This document shows, piece after piece, positions 6,517-16,033 of a stretch of DNA of 34,739 nt. A program made the translations under genes and the position numbers. A model generated the notes under the pieces. The model was not told the DNA's origin. It did no database searches and saw only the letters and a program-made list of their open reading frames with translations. The stretch lies in contig CANRNO010000009.1 in assembly GCA_947632065.1 (NCBI GenBank), positions 1-34,739 on the forward strand. The letters run 5' to 3'. The DNA is from an uncultured Bacilli bacterium (GTDB lineage: Bacteria > Bacillota_I > Bacilli_A > RF39 > UBA660). Each line of letters opens with the position of its first letter. Position 1 is the stretch's first letter.

Positions 6517-7050
6517 ATGGAAATAATTATTAGAGGAGACAAATTAAAAGTTACAGATTCAATGAAAGAATACATTGAAGAAAAGATTGCTAAGTTAGAT
6601 AAATATCTACAAAATAGTGATGAATTAAGAGCTACTGTTGTTGTTAAAGTTAGGAATCATAATCAAGTAGTTGAAATTACTATTCCACTTAAATCTTTAA
6701 TATTAAGAGCAGAAGAGAGTCAAGAAGATATTTATGCTGCAGTTGATTTAGCTTTAGATAAATTAGAAAGACAAATTAGAAAGAATAAGACTAAGCTTCT
6801 TGCTAGACAAAGTAAGAATACTAATCTTATAGGTTTTTCTTTTGATAATGTAGATGAAATAGAAGAATCAAGTGAGAAAATTGTTAAAAGAAAAACTATA
6901 GAAGTTAAACCTATGAGTGAGGAAGAGGCTATTTTACAACTTGAGCTTTTAGGTCATCAATTCTATATGTATAAAGATAGTGAGACTATGAAACCTGTTG
7001 TTATTTATAAGAGAAAAGATAATGGTTATGGAATAATCGAATCAGAATAA
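6517..7050 (+). CDS. hpf: Ribosome hibernation-promoting factor, long form
   Basis: This 177-residue protein has an N-terminal S30AE/YfiA domain (about 1-100) that occupies the decoding region of idle ribosomes. Its C-terminal domain (about 120-175, including IEVKPMSEEEAILQLELLGH) mediates 100S dimers in Firmicutes. AAGGAGGAG at 6502-6510 abuts an ATG at 6511, so the ATG at 6517 has the better spacing and gives the usual MEIIIRG start. It has its own promoter and terminator. Lying directly before secA is the usual arrangement in Bacilli (hpf-secA-prfB), except that prfB is here 11 kb downstream. Confidence 0.94.
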   Translation: MEIIIRGDKLKVTDSMKEYIEEKIAKLDKYLQNSDELRATVVVKVRNHNQVVEITIPLKSLILRAEESQEDIYAAVDLALDKLERQIRKNKTKLLARQSKNTNLIGFSFDNVDEIEESSEKIVKRKTIEVKPMSEEEAILQLELLGHQFYMYKDSETMKPVVIYKRKDNGYGIIESE

Positions 7051-7080
7051 GAGAAATATCTTTTATTCTTTTTTCTTTTT
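7044..7080 (+). terminator. Terminator of hpf
   Basis: An 11-bp stem begins in the hpf stop region (AGAATAA with TTATTCT, extended inward by GAGA with TCTT, one G-T pair), followed by a long T-rich tract that runs straight into the secA -10. Confidence 0.8.
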
Positions 7081-7089
7081 TGTTATAAT
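7081..7089 (+). promoter_or_regulatory. Extended -10 promoter of secA
   Basis: TG-T-TATAAT directly after the T tract of the hpf terminator. The predicted start near 7096 falls at the ribosome-binding site. Confidence 0.7.
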
Positions 7090-7112
7090 AATTGAATGAG
7101 GAGATGATTCTT

Positions 7113-9605
7113 TTGAATATATTAAAAAAATTATTTGATCATGAATATAAAGAATTAAAAAGATTTACAGCACTTGCAGATAAAATAGAAGAATTAAATG
7201 ATGATATGCAGAAACTTACTGATACTGAGTTGACTGCTAAAACAGAAGAATTTAAGAAAAGACTTAAAGATGGAGAAACTTTAGATGATATTTTAGTTGA
7301 AGCATTTGCAGTTGCTCGTGAAGCTGCTTTTCGTGTAATTGGAGAAAGACCTTTTTATGTTCAACTTTTAGGAGCACTTGCTATTCATTATGGTAATATT
7401 GCTGAGATGAAAACTGGTGAAGGAAAAACTTTAACAAGTGTTTTACCTGCTTATTTAAATGCTTTAACAGGAGAAGGAGTTCATATTGTTACAGTTAATG
7501 AATACTTAGCAGGAAGAGATGCTGAATGGATGGGTGGAATTCATCGTTTCTTAGGTCTTACTGTTGGAGTTAATACAAGAGATTTAAGTCCAAAAGAAAA
7601 ACAAGAACAATATAATTGTGATATTTTATATTCAACTAATAATGAAATTGGTTTTGATTATTTAAGAGATAATATGGTTGTAAAAAGTGAAGACAGAGTT
7701 CAAAGACCTCTTAATTTTGCTATTATAGATGAGGTTGATTCTGTTTTAATAGATGAGGCAAGAACACCACTTATTATTTCTGGTGGTCAAATGTCTAGTG
7801 CTAATCTTTATATAGATGCTGATAGATTTGCTAAAAGTCTTAAAAAAGAAGAAGATTATATATATGATGAAAAAACTAAAAGTGTTAGTTTAACAGAAAG
7901 TGGAAGCGATAAAGCTGAGAAAATGTTTTCTGTAGACAATTTATATGATTTAAATAATGCTACATTAGTACATTATATTAATCAAGCACTACGTGCTAAC
8001 TATTCTATGAAGTTAGATATCGATTATGTTGTACAAGATGGAGAGATTGTTATAGTAGATCAATTTACTGGACGTTTGATGAAAGGAAGAGCTTATTCTG
8101 ATGGACTTCATCAAGCAATAGAGGCTAAAGAGGGAGTAAATATTAATGAAGAGACTAAGACTCTTGCTACTATTACTTTCCAAAACTTATTTAGAATGTA
8201 TAAGAAACTTTCTGGTATGACTGGTACTGCTAAGACAGAAGAAGAGGAATTTAGAAATATTTATAATATGTATGTTATAGAGATTCCTACTAATAAACCT
8301 GTAATACGTATTGATGCACCAGATTTAGTGTATGCTACAAAAGAGGCTAAATATAAAGCTATAGTTGCAACTGTTAAAGAATGTTATGAAAAAGGACAAC
8401 CTGTTTTAATTGGTACAATTGCAATTGAGACTAGTGAACTTATAAGTAAACTTTTAAAGAAAGCAGGTATACCTCATGAAGTATTAAATGCTAAGAATCA
8501 TGCAAGAGAAGCTGAGATAATTGCTGGTATTGGACAACATAAGTCAGTAACAATTGCTACTAATATGGCTGGACGTGGAACTGATATTAAGTTATCAGAT
8601 GAAATTAGAAATTTAGGAGGACTTTTTGTTTTAGGTACTGAACGTCATGAATCTCGAAGAATAGATAATCAGTTACGTGGACGTTCTGGTCGTCAAGGAG
8701 ATCCTGGATATACACAATTCTTTGTTTCTATGCAAGATGACTTGATGGTTCGTTTTGGATCTGATAGAATTATGAATTTAATGCAGACTATGGGACTTGG
8801 GGATCAAGCTATTCAAAGTAAAACATTTACTAAGTCTATTGGAACTGCACAAACTAGAGTTGAAGGTAATAACTTTGATATTCGTAAACAATTACTTCAA
8901 TATGATGATGTAATGAATAATCAAAGAGAAATTATATATGCTAGAAGAAATGAAATATTAGATAAAGAGTCTATTCATGAGACTACACTTGATTCTATGA
9001 GACATCATATTGAAGATTTAGTAAAATCTCATTTAGCACCTGAAGGTGAAATTACAGAAGATGATATTATAGAAATTACTGAGACTGCTAATGAAGATTT
9101 ACTTAGACAAGATATAGATGTGGATTATTTTGATAGTTTAGATGCAGATAAAATCATTGATAAGCTTTATAAATTAATAGTCTCAGAATATGAGGAGAAA
9201 ATTAAAGATATTCCAGAAGAAGTAAAAGATGAGTTTGAAAAAGCGATTTCTTTACAAGTAATAGATCGTTATTGGATGGAACATATTAATACTATGTCTC
9301 ATTTACGTGAAGGAATACATTTACGTGGATATGCTCAAGAAGATCCATTACGTGCTTATACAATGGAAGGTTTTGATATGTTTGATGGAATGATGCAGAG
9401 AATTGATAAAGATATTACAGTTTTCCTATTAAAAGCACAAATCCAACAAAATATAGAAAGAAAAGCAGTTGCTAAGAAAACTACTACTAATGAGGCTAAA
9501 GATACATCAAGTAAGCCAAAACCTAAAAGAGTAAAAAAGATAGGACGTAATGATCCATGTCCATGTGGGTCAGGAAAAAAATATAAACATTGTCATGGTA
9601 AATAA
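7113..9605 (+). CDS. secA: Preprotein translocase ATPase SecA
   Basis: This 830-residue ATPase drives export through SecYEG. Seen in order: Walker [24 protein letters not shown], the preprotein cross-linking and scaffold regions, [24 protein letters not shown], and a C-terminal zinc tail, [16 protein letters not shown]. The start is probably TTG 7113 ([13 protein letters not shown]), nine bases after TGAGGAG. An in-frame ATG at 7104 abuts that site with no spacing, and the frame itself opens at TTG 7092 near the transcription start. The predicted leader is only about 17 nt. It is a monocistronic unit. No SecB is expected in this group, so the zinc tail presumably serves ribosome or lipid contacts. 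Confidence 0.97.
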   Translation: MNILKKLFDHEYKELKRFTALADKIEELNDDMQKLTDTELTAKTEEFKKRLKDGETLDDILVEAFAVAREAAFRVIGERPFYVQLLGALAIHYGNIAEMKTGEGKTLTSVLPAYLNALTGEGVHIVTVNEYLAGRDAEWMGGIHRFLGLTVGVNTRDLSPKEKQEQYNCDILYSTNNEIGFDYLRDNMVVKSEDRVQRPLNFAIIDEVDSVLIDEARTPLIISGGQMSSANLYIDADRFAKSLKKEEDYIYDEKTKSVSLTESGSDKAEKMFSVDNLYDLNNATLVHYINQALRANYSMKLDIDYVVQDGEIVIVDQFTGRLMKGRAYSDGLHQAIEAKEGVNINEETKTLATITFQNLFRMYKKLSGMTGTAKTEEEEFRNIYNMYVIEIPTNKPVIRIDAPDLVYATKEAKYKAIVATVKECYEKGQPVLIGTIAIETSELISKLLKKAGIPHEVLNAKNHAREAEIIAGIGQHKSVTIATNMAGRGTDIKLSDEIRNLGGLFVLGTERHESRRIDNQLRGRSGRQGDPGYTQFFVSMQDDLMVRFGSDRIMNLMQTMGLGDQAIQSKTFTKSIGTAQTRVEGNNFDIRKQLLQYDDVMNNQREIIYARRNEILDKESIHETTLDSMRHHIEDLVKSHLAPEGEITEDDIIEITETANEDLLRQDIDVDYFDSLDADKIIDKLYKLIVSEYEEKIKDIPEEVKDEFEKAISLQVIDRYWMEHINTMSHLREGIHLRGYAQEDPLRAYTMEGFDMFDGMMQRIDKDITVFLLKAQIQQNIERKAVAKKTTTNEAKDTSSKPKPKRVKKIGRNDPCPCGSGKKYKHCHGK

Positions 9606-9621
9606 TTAATAATATATTAAA

Positions 9622-9657
9622 ATAAAGGTGTGAATATAAAGTTGTTTGCACCTTTTT
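9622..9657 (+). terminator. Terminator of secA
   Basis: AAAGGTG (9624-9630) pairs with CACCTTT (9649-9655) across an 18-nt loop, with a T run overlapping the second arm. Confidence 0.75.
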
Positions 9658-9699
9658 AAAATTGAATTTATTTCATAACTTTATATAAAATATAAATAG

Positions 9700-9708
9700 T
9701 GTTATAAT
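9700..9708 (+). promoter_or_regulatory. Extended -10 promoter of the WYL gene
   Basis: TG-T-TATAAT, with a leader of about 28 nt. Confidence 0.65.
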
Positions 9709-9742
9709 GTTTGTAGAGATTTAAAATATGAGGTGTAGTTTA

Positions 9743-10345
9743 ATGTCTAAAATTTCTAATGTAATAACTATGTTAGAGTTATTACAATCTGGTAGAAAAT
9801 ATAGTATAAGTGAATTATCTAATATTCTGGAAGTATCAGAGAGAATGATTAGAATATATAAAGAAGATTTAGATAAGGCTGGGATTTATATTGATTCTAT
9901 AAGGGGTCCATATGGTGGATATGTATTAAAACAATCAATTCATATTCCGGTTACTAAATTTAAATTGGAAGATGCAGAACTATTAAATAAATATATAGAT
10001 TTAGAACAAAATAAAGAGATAAAAGAAAAACTTATATCTCTTCAAGATAAAATTAAAGGTGCTTATATTTTAAATGAACAAGTGGATAAAAAACAAGATT
10101 TAAAAGAAGAAATAGGTAAAAAATATAATATTTTAACAAGAGCAATTAAGGAAAAAAGAAAAGTTTGTATATTATATTATTCTTATGGTACAGGAGAAAA
10201 TGAAAGAGTTATAGATCCAATAGAAATGTTTTTATTTCAAAATGGTTGGTATTGTGCTGCTTTTTGTGAAATGAAAAATGATATGAGGCATTTTGAATTA
10301 AAAAGGATAAAAAAATGTGAGTTATTGAATGAAAAATTTGAATAG
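9743..10345 (+). CDS. WYL-domain transcriptional regulator lacking the WCX extension
   Basis: This 200-residue regulator has an N-terminal winged HTH of the HTH_11 type (about 1-60; SISELSNILEVSERMIRIYKED, then a GGY wing) and a C-terminal WYL domain (about 130-195). In this copy the WYL motif reads WYC, within the segment WYCAAFCEM. WYL proteins bind a ligand or nucleic acid to control the HTH. The common 300-residue form continues into a WCX domain, which is absent here: the protein stops just after LKRIKKCELL. The start at 9743 has a TGAGGTG site with 7-nt spacing. An ATG at 9728 overlaps that site. It precedes the SIS-Nudix-DUF1653 genes by 50 nt and may regulate them. Confidence 0.85.
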   Translation: MSKISNVITMLELLQSGRKYSISELSNILEVSERMIRIYKEDLDKAGIYIDSIRGPYGGYVLKQSIHIPVTKFKLEDAELLNKYIDLEQNKEIKEKLISLQDKIKGAYILNEQVDKKQDLKEEIGKKYNILTRAIKEKRKVCILYYSYGTGENERVIDPIEMFLFQNGWYCAAFCEMKNDMRHFELKRIKKCELLNEKFE

Positions 10346-10395
10346 ACGAAATATTACCTCTTTTTAAGTTATATTAGATTTGAAAGGAGATAATT

Positions 10396-11319
10396 ATGGA
10401 AAAAAATATGAAAGTTAATTTTGATTTTTTGAAAGAAAGGGTAGTTGATTCATTAGATCATAGTGATTTAGAATTTATTAGAAGTGAGTTATCTAAATTA
10501 TCTGATGCAACTATATTTAGTGGTGTTGGAGGATCGAGTGTAGTAAGTGAATTTGGTGCAAAGGTTATTAATAAAAAGAATGGTATTATAACAGTTAATA
10601 TGGAACCAAGGGATTTTATATATTCTAATAGTAATTTATTTAAAAATGTGGTGTCTTGTAGTTATAGTGGAAATAATTATGGAGTGGAATTATCTTTTTT
10701 AAATTCATTGAAAAAGTATTTATTATCTAATAATTCATTTGATGATAATAATGTAACTAATTTAACATATAGTACTACTATTGATAAAGAAAGAAGTTTT
10801 ATATCACTTGGAGCTACATTGATTCCAGTAAGTATATTAATGGATTATTATTTGGAAGGAAATAATAATTTAATAGTAGATTTAATAAAAGAAGTTAATT
10901 TTGATTTTGATATAAAAAGTGATATATATGAAATATTTAGTGGACGTGATACAAGTACAGCAGCAAAATATTTAGAATCGACTATGGTAGAATCAGGGAT
11001 AGGAATACCTATTGTTCATGATAAATATTCATATTGTCATGGAAGAAGTACTTTGGGAGTTAGTTATGATTGTTCAGCAATTTATTATAATAGAAATACT
11101 GAATTTGATAAAATTATGTTAGAAGAATTAAAAAAATATTATAAAACAATTATAATAATAGATTCTAAATTTCAGGATCAGGTATTAGATGATTATTATA
11201 TGCTTATTCAAAGTATGTATTTGACTAAGTATATAGCAAATAAAAAGTCAAAAGATTTATCTAAAGTTGAGTATTCCCCTATAGTGAAAAAACTTTATAA
11301 ATATAATGGTAAAATATAA
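10396..11319 (+). CDS. SIS-domain (sugar isomerase fold) protein, substrate unknown
   Basis: This 307-residue soluble protein looks like a divergent double-SIS protein of the kind that isomerises or binds sugar phosphates. The first half has SGVGGSSVVSEFG (about residues 41-53) and SYSGNNYGVE (about 95-104), corresponding to the GSS and SxSGxT phosphate-binding loops. The second half has PIVHDKYSYCHGRSTLG near 210-226, which could supply catalytic His residues. It does not closely resemble GlmS, GutQ/KdsD or MurQ as far as I can tell. The site AAAGGAGA precedes the ATG. The Nudix gene follows at 14 nt, so they are probably cotranscribed. Fold call fairly sure, function not. Confidence 0.65.
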   Translation: MEKNMKVNFDFLKERVVDSLDHSDLEFIRSELSKLSDATIFSGVGGSSVVSEFGAKVINKKNGIITVNMEPRDFIYSNSNLFKNVVSCSYSGNNYGVELSFLNSLKKYLLSNNSFDDNNVTNLTYSTTIDKERSFISLGATLIPVSILMDYYLEGNNNLIVDLIKEVNFDFDIKSDIYEIFSGRDTSTAAKYLESTMVESGIGIPIVHDKYSYCHGRSTLGVSYDCSAIYYNRNTEFDKIMLEELKKYYKTIIIIDSKFQDQVLDDYYMLIQSMYLTKYIANKKSKDLSKVEYSPIVKKLYKYNGKI

Positions 11320-11333
11320 ATAAGGAGTGTTTT

Positions 11334-11948
11334 ATGAATAGTAAAGAAAAGATAATGGAATTAAAAAAATTATCTCAAAAGGATAGAAATAATATATCTT
11401 ATGAAGAACTAGTTAATCTTATAGATAATTTATCAGAAAAAGAGATAATTGAGGTAAGTAAGATTTTTGGATATCCTGTTTTTACTAGATTATGTATGGG
11501 AAAGTTAAGACACAAATTTGTTTTGTTGCAAGATGGTGCGGCGGCAATTATTCTTAATGATAAAGGACAAATATTATTGCAAAGTAGATCTGATCGTGAT
11601 AAGTGGGGACTTCCTGGTGGATGTCAGGAACTTGGAGAAAGATTTGAAGATACAATTATTAGAGAGATAAAAGAAGAGACTAATCTTGATGTAGAAGAGA
11701 ATGATTTAGAACTTATTGATATTGTATCTGGTATGTCTAGAAGGAATTATTATCCTAATGGTGATGTTGTTATTAATAATACTGTTTTGTATCTTGTTAG
11801 AAATTATACTGGAGAGTTAAAATGGAATGAAGAATCTAAGTGTATGAAATTTTTTGATATAGATAATTTACCTATTAATCAACATGATTATGATTTGATA
11901 GAAAAATATATTGAAATGGAGAAAAGATATGAGAAAGTTAAAAATTAA
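11334..11948 (+). CDS. Nudix hydrolase
   Basis: This 204-residue protein has a helical N-terminal extension (about 1-60) and a Nudix domain (about 66-195). The Nudix box runs from GCQELGE to REIKEETNL: all catalytic glutamates are present, and the usual Gly of the last triplet is Asn. Nudix enzymes hydrolyse nucleoside diphosphates linked to another moiety, such as ADP-sugars or NTPs. The substrate cannot be read from the sequence, although the neighbouring SIS protein suggests a sugar nucleotide. It starts 14 nt after the SIS gene with AAGGAGTG, and its end overlaps the DUF1653 gene by 20 nt. Confidence 0.85.
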   Translation: MNSKEKIMELKKLSQKDRNNISYEELVNLIDNLSEKEIIEVSKIFGYPVFTRLCMGKLRHKFVLLQDGAAAIILNDKGQILLQSRSDRDKWGLPGGCQELGERFEDTIIREIKEETNLDVEENDLELIDIVSGMSRRNYYPNGDVVINNTVLYLVRNYTGELKWNEESKCMKFFDIDNLPINQHDYDLIEKYIEMEKRYEKVKN

Positions 11949-12162
11949 AGGTGTATATAAACATTTTAAGGGTCATTATTATATTGTTGAGGATTTAGCA
12001 ATTTCTTCTGAAACTGGTAAAGAAGTAGTTATTTATCGTGGTTTATATGGTGATATGAAGCTTTGGGTTAGAGATTTAGAAATGTTTTTAAGTAGAGTGG
12101 ATTATGATAAGTATCCTAATGCTACTCAAAAATATAGATTTGAATTACAAGATATAGACTAA
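11929..12162 (+). CDS. DUF1653 family small protein
   Basis: This 77-residue protein follows the DUF1653 pattern: [18 protein letters not shown], a polar stretch, [22 protein letters not shown] and a closing RFE. The function is unknown. The family is small, soluble and widespread, and is often found beside Nudix or other housekeeping genes. The start is at ATG 11929, 7 nt after GGAG, inside the end of the Nudix gene, so the two are translationally coupled. It is the last gene of the WYL-SIS-Nudix group, and its stop codon lies in the terminator stem. Confidence 0.85.
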   Translation: MRKLKIKGVYKHFKGHYYIVEDLAISSETGKEVVIYRGLYGDMKLWVRDLEMFLSRVDYDKYPNATQKYRFELQDID

Positions 12163-12182
12163 TATTTAATTAGTCTTTTTTT
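12156..12182 (+). terminator. Terminator after the DUF1653 gene
   Basis: A perfect 8-bp stem, AGACTAAT with ATTAGTCT, a 5-nt loop and seven T. It contains the stop codon. Confidence 0.9.
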
Positions 12183-12191
12183 AATAAAGTA

Positions 12192-12200
12192 TGTTATAAT
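12192..12200 (+). promoter_or_regulatory. Extended -10 promoter of the flippase gene
   Basis: TG-T-TATAAT with a leader of about 29 nt. Confidence 0.7.
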
Positions 12201-12235
12201 TTATATGAAGATTTAAAATTACTGGAGTGATATAT

Positions 12236-13885
12236 GTGAAAAAGAATTCTTTTATGGAAGGTAGTTTTATTGCAACAATAGCTATAATCTTTGTTAAGAT
12301 ATTAGGAATGCTTTATGTTATACCTTTTTATGCTATTGTGGGGCCTAAGGGTGCTAGTTTATATGCTTATGCTTATACAATTTATAATATATTTTTAGAT
12401 ATAGCATCTGCTGGACTTCCTATTGCGATAAGTAAACTTATTAATGAATATAATACTTTGGGTCAAAAAGAAGCGAAAGTTCGTACTTATAAAATAGGTA
12501 CTATTATAGTGGGGATTTTGTCTTTAGTATCTTTTATAATTGTGTTCTTTTTTGCTAAAGCAATAGCGATTGCAATACTTGGAGATTTATCTGGTGGAAA
12601 TACAATTGAAGATGTAACACTTGTTATTAGGGCTATATCATTTTCTATTTTAGTTATTCCTTATCTTGCAATTTCTAAAGGATATTTACAAGGACATCAT
12701 TTTATAACACCTCCTTCAGTTAGTCAGGTTTTAGAACAAATTGTTAGAATTATAGTTTTACTTGGAGGATCATTTATAGTTATTAAGATGCTTCATTATA
12801 ATGTATCTATAGGAGTTGCGATATCTTTACTTGGAGCATTCTTTGGTGGAATAGTTGCTTGTCTTTATATACGTAGTAAGATAAGAAAAAATAAAGAACA
12901 ACTTGATATGGGTGTAGAAATGCCAAGAGATAATATTTCTAATAAAGAGATTGTAAAAAAGATTATTACTTATTCTATTCCTTTAATTATTATGGATACA
13001 GCAGTTAGTATTTATCATTTTATAGATATGGTTTTAATTATTAGAACTTTAGATTATTTAGATTTTGCTGCTTCAGATGTTGAACTTATTACTAGTTCTA
13101 TTGTTACTTATGCTCCAAAGATTAATATGATAATAGCATCTATTGCAACTGGAATGTCTGTTAGTTTAATTCCTACAATAGTTTCTAGTTATGTTAAAAA
13201 AGATTGGAAGGATGTTAATAATAAATTAAATAAGGCTTTACAAATGATATTTATTATTTCTATTCCTATGGCTGTTGGTATATCTTTACTTGCAAGACCT
13301 ATATGGGCAATTTTCTATCAACCTAATTATTATGGTACTACTATACTTGCTTTATCTATTTTTACAGCGATACTTACTAATACTTTTGTTGTTACTAATT
13401 CTGTTTTACAAGGACTTAATAAATTTAAAGCACTTTATATTTGTATTTTTACAGGATTTATTACTAATGCTCTTTTAGATGTTCCTTTAATGTTGTTATT
13501 TTCTAAGCTTGGTCTTCCTGTATATTATGGTGCGATAGTAGCAACCTTTATTGGTTATAGTTTAACTATATTTATGGTTTTATGTACTCTTCATCAAAAA
13601 CAAGGACTTTCTTATAAAAGGACATTTAAACTTTTATTTAAGTCTTTAATACCACTTACTTTAATGATTTTAGTTGTATGTCTTCTTAAAGTGATAATTC
13701 CACTTAATATAGCAAGTAAACTTAGTTGTATTATGTATGTTGCAGTCATCTCCATAGTAGGTGCTTGTGTATTTTTATATGTATCTTATAAAATGAAGAT
13801 ATTACAAGATATATTTGGTACTAAATTTATAAATAAGATTGTAAAGAAAATTACTTTTGGAAAAGTTAAATTAAAAAGCAGTTAA
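12236..13885 (+). CDS. MurJ/SpoVB-family lipid flippase (YtgP-like)
   Basis: This polytopic membrane protein of 549 residues has about 14 hydrophobic helices. It belongs to the MOP/MATE superfamily group that includes SpoVB, YtgP/MurJ and O-antigen flippases. Its N-terminal segment KILGMLYVIPFYAIVGPKG and AGLPIAISKLINEYN are typical of the Firmicute YtgP/SpoVB branch, which moves lipid II or related undecaprenyl-linked precursors across the membrane. I cannot separate the vegetative (YtgP/MurJ) from the sporulation (SpoVB) role. The start is a GTG at 12236, 5 nt after GGAGTGA. The in-frame GTG at 12227 is inside that site. It is monocistronic. Confidence 0.88.
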   Translation: MKKNSFMEGSFIATIAIIFVKILGMLYVIPFYAIVGPKGASLYAYAYTIYNIFLDIASAGLPIAISKLINEYNTLGQKEAKVRTYKIGTIIVGILSLVSFIIVFFFAKAIAIAILGDLSGGNTIEDVTLVIRAISFSILVIPYLAISKGYLQGHHFITPPSVSQVLEQIVRIIVLLGGSFIVIKMLHYNVSIGVAISLLGAFFGGIVACLYIRSKIRKNKEQLDMGVEMPRDNISNKEIVKKIITYSIPLIIMDTAVSIYHFIDMVLIIRTLDYLDFAASDVELITSSIVTYAPKINMIIASIATGMSVSLIPTIVSSYVKKDWKDVNNKLNKALQMIFIISIPMAVGISLLARPIWAIFYQPNYYGTTILALSIFTAILTNTFVVTNSVLQGLNKFKALYICIFTGFITNALLDVPLMLLFSKLGLPVYYGAIVATFIGYSLTIFMVLCTLHQKQGLSYKRTFKLLFKSLIPLTLMILVVCLLKVIIPLNIASKLSCIMYVAVISIVGACVFLYVSYKMKILQDIFGTKFINKIVKKITFGKVKLKSS

Positions 13886-13897
13886 TACTGTTTTTTT
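13873..13897 (+). terminator. Terminator of the flippase gene
   Basis: AAAAAGCAGT pairs with ACTG plus the T run through one G-T pair. The loop is TAAT. Confidence 0.75.
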
Positions 13898-13959
13898 ATA
13901 TTGTTTTTTTAAATATTTAATATTAAAAAAAGGTATTTTCTATTTTTTTTCTTTAGTTT

Positions 13960-13965
13960 TATAAT
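13960..13965 (+). promoter_or_regulatory. Possible -10 of the unknown-PLP-ATP-grasp unit
   Basis: TATAAT without TG and without a clear -35. It is one of the few promoters in the window that is not extended. Confidence 0.4.
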
Positions 13966-14015
13966 ATTATGCAATCTGAGGATGATAGATTAAATTTATG
14001 AAGGGAATGACTATT

Positions 14016-14489
14016 ATGACTATAGAGGAAAGAAATAGAGAAATCGATTCTATGAAGTTAACAAGAGATTCTAATAATATTTTAGAATTTGGCGATATAG
14101 AAAATGCTATTTCTAAAATTAAGACTAATCCTGATAATTATGATTACGAGTTAAAAAAGCTATTAGTTGAAAATTTATATGAAAATATTAAATTTATTAG
14201 TGGTTTAGATAAGAATAGATTATTCTTTGAAAAAATAGGAATTAATAATAATATGTCTCTTGATAGTGAAAAAGATGTTGAAGTTCTTTATAATTTTTTA
14301 GTTAATTTGGTTAATAGTTATAACAGATTTGCGATTACTTTTGCTTTTTATAATCATAAGAGTCAAGAAGAATATCGTAAGAGTTTAGATGATAAAAATA
14401 ATGAATTAGAAATAACAGAAGATACATTTTGGTATTTTGCATCAGAATGGGAGTTTTTAAATTCTGTTATTGATGTAAATGAAGAGTAA
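14016..14489 (+). CDS. Hypothetical protein, 157 residues
   Basis: I do not recognise this protein. It is soluble, acidic and apparently mostly helical, with no signal peptide, membrane segment or obvious metal or nucleotide motif. An aromatic C-terminal segment, TFWYFASEWEFLNSV, stands out. Three in-frame ATG codons occur (13998, 14007, 14016). The AAGGGA site at 14001-14006 favours 14016 (MTIEERNREID). It is 17 nt upstream of the PLP enzyme and almost certainly cotranscribed with it and the ATP-grasp ligase, so it may be a partner of that pathway. Confidence 0.7.
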   Translation: MTIEERNREIDSMKLTRDSNNILEFGDIENAISKIKTNPDNYDYELKKLLVENLYENIKFISGLDKNRLFFEKIGINNNMSLDSEKDVEVLYNFLVNLVNSYNRFAITFAFYNHKSQEEYRKSLDDKNNELEITEDTFWYFASEWEFLNSVIDVNEE

Positions 14490-14506
14490 AATAAGGGGAT
14501 GATGAT

Positions 14507-16027
14507 ATGAAAACTAATTCAACTGCATTAGAAAAGTTTATCGAAAATCATCAATATTTAGAAACTGAAACAAGGGGACTTCCTGATTTAGGACAAAGTA
14601 TGAATAATGATACTTTTTCTAAGGATGTAAAAAAAGTAGAAGATGCTATGTCTCTTTATGGAAATAATTTATATCGTTTGGAAGATGAAAGAATAAAAGG
14701 GATGGAAACACGTTCTTTAGGTGGAGGAAGTCCTATGAAAACTAAGGTTTTTCCTCCTGCTAAAGAAGCAATGTTAGATGTTATTATGCTTGATGATATG
14801 TCAGAATACCCTAAAGCTGCAGGAGATAAAAATTCAAGAAAGAAAATTACAGAATATCTTAAAAGAGAAGGATTTGAAAGTCCTAGAGGAATAAATGAAG
14901 ATAATGTAATTTTTACTGTTTCATCTACTCAAGCATTTAATAATATAATATCTTTAATTGCAAGGAATCATGATGTTGTTTTGATGACTGGACCTAATTA
15001 TGGACTTTTTACTTTTGTACCTGAGAGAAGTAGTGGTGCAACTGTTGAAATACTTCCTTTAAGTGAAGAAGATGATTGGTATGTTAATCCAGAAAAACTT
15101 GCAGGAAAAATAGATGAGATTAATTTAAGACTAAAAAATGAATATGAGGGTAAACTTCCTTATACTCCTAAAGTAGTAGCGTTCTTAAATGAGAATCCAC
15201 ACAATCCTTTAGGAACTGTTATGAATGATAAAAATAAAGAGATTTTAGAAAAAATTGGGGATGTTTGTCTTGAAAAAGGTGTTTTTGTTATCGATGATAT
15301 TATTTATAGGGATTTAACATATGATAGAGATAATTTATCACTTCCTATGATGCATAATAGTAAATATTTTGATAATACAATTACTATTACAGGTCTTTCT
15401 AAGAGTTATGGGCTTGCTGCTATAAGAGCTGGAATGATAATTGCTAGTGAACCTATTATTAGGGGTATTAGAAATAATATTTTTCAAACTATGGATTCTT
15501 ATCCAATTATTCAAACTAAAGCACTTGAAGGAGCATTTAATGCTAGTGATAAAAGATATAGGGAATATGATAAGTATTTTAAACCTATTATAGATGAATA
15601 TAAATATAGACTTGAGATGTTAAAAGGACTTATTGAAGGAATAGATTTTATAGAAGATAAAAATGTTCGTAGGGCAGTAGAAGAAGAAATTAGAAAATAT
15701 GCTAGTAATGATTTTAATATAAATGAAGTATTAGATGGTATTCCAGGAGTTAGCTTTGTAAATAAAACAATACCACAATCAGGTTTCTTTGCACTTTTAG
15801 ATTATACTAATTTAAAGGGAAAATCTTTTGATGGTAAAGTAATATTTAATGATAAAGATCTTTTAGAGTTTTTGTATTCACAAGAAAAAATTAAATTAAT
15901 AGGTGGAAGATCTATTTCTTGGCCTAATGAAGATGAGATAATTGGAAGAGTTACTACTGCTCTTGATAAAGATAAATTAGTAGATTCAATGGCAGCTATG
16001 AATAAGAGTTTAAGAAAGTTAAGGTAA
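14507..16027 (+). CDS. PLP-dependent aminotransferase-fold enzyme (fold type I), large variant
   Basis: This 506-residue soluble enzyme is of the class I/II aminotransferase type. Seen in order: a SSTQAFNN cofactor-phosphate loop near 145, a GPNYG stacking region, NENPHNPLG near 226, IDDIIYRDL (cofactor Asp and Tyr), and GLSKSYGLAAIRAGM with the Schiff-base lysine at K299. It is about 100 residues longer than ordinary aspartate aminotransferases, with about 80 extra residues at the N-terminus and an insertion around 390-430. The amino donor and product cannot be inferred. It is followed after 6 nt by an ATP-grasp ligase, so the pair may make an amino acid and then amidate or ligate it. The start follows GGGGATGATG. 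Confidence 0.82.
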   Translation: MKTNSTALEKFIENHQYLETETRGLPDLGQSMNNDTFSKDVKKVEDAMSLYGNNLYRLEDERIKGMETRSLGGGSPMKTKVFPPAKEAMLDVIMLDDMSEYPKAAGDKNSRKKITEYLKREGFESPRGINEDNVIFTVSSTQAFNNIISLIARNHDVVLMTGPNYGLFTFVPERSSGATVEILPLSEEDDWYVNPEKLAGKIDEINLRLKNEYEGKLPYTPKVVAFLNENPHNPLGTVMNDKNKEILEKIGDVCLEKGVFVIDDIIYRDLTYDRDNLSLPMMHNSKYFDNTITITGLSKSYGLAAIRAGMIIASEPIIRGIRNNIFQTMDSYPIIQTKALEGAFNASDKRYREYDKYFKPIIDEYKYRLEMLKGLIEGIDFIEDKNVRRAVEEEIRKYASNDFNINEVLDGIPGVSFVNKTIPQSGFFALLDYTNLKGKSFDGKVIFNDKDLLEFLYSQEKIKLIGGRSISWPNEDEIIGRVTTALDKDKLVDSMAAMNKSLRKLR

Positions 16028-16033
16028 TTTATT

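Noticed and set aside
13275-13478. + strand open frame inside the flippase gene
   Set aside because: Out-of-frame Leu-rich shadow of a membrane-protein coding region.
13898-14015. T-box or other riboswitch ahead of the PLP or asnS genes
   Set aside because: The gaps are too short and lack the T-box sequence and the stem architecture of known riboswitches.
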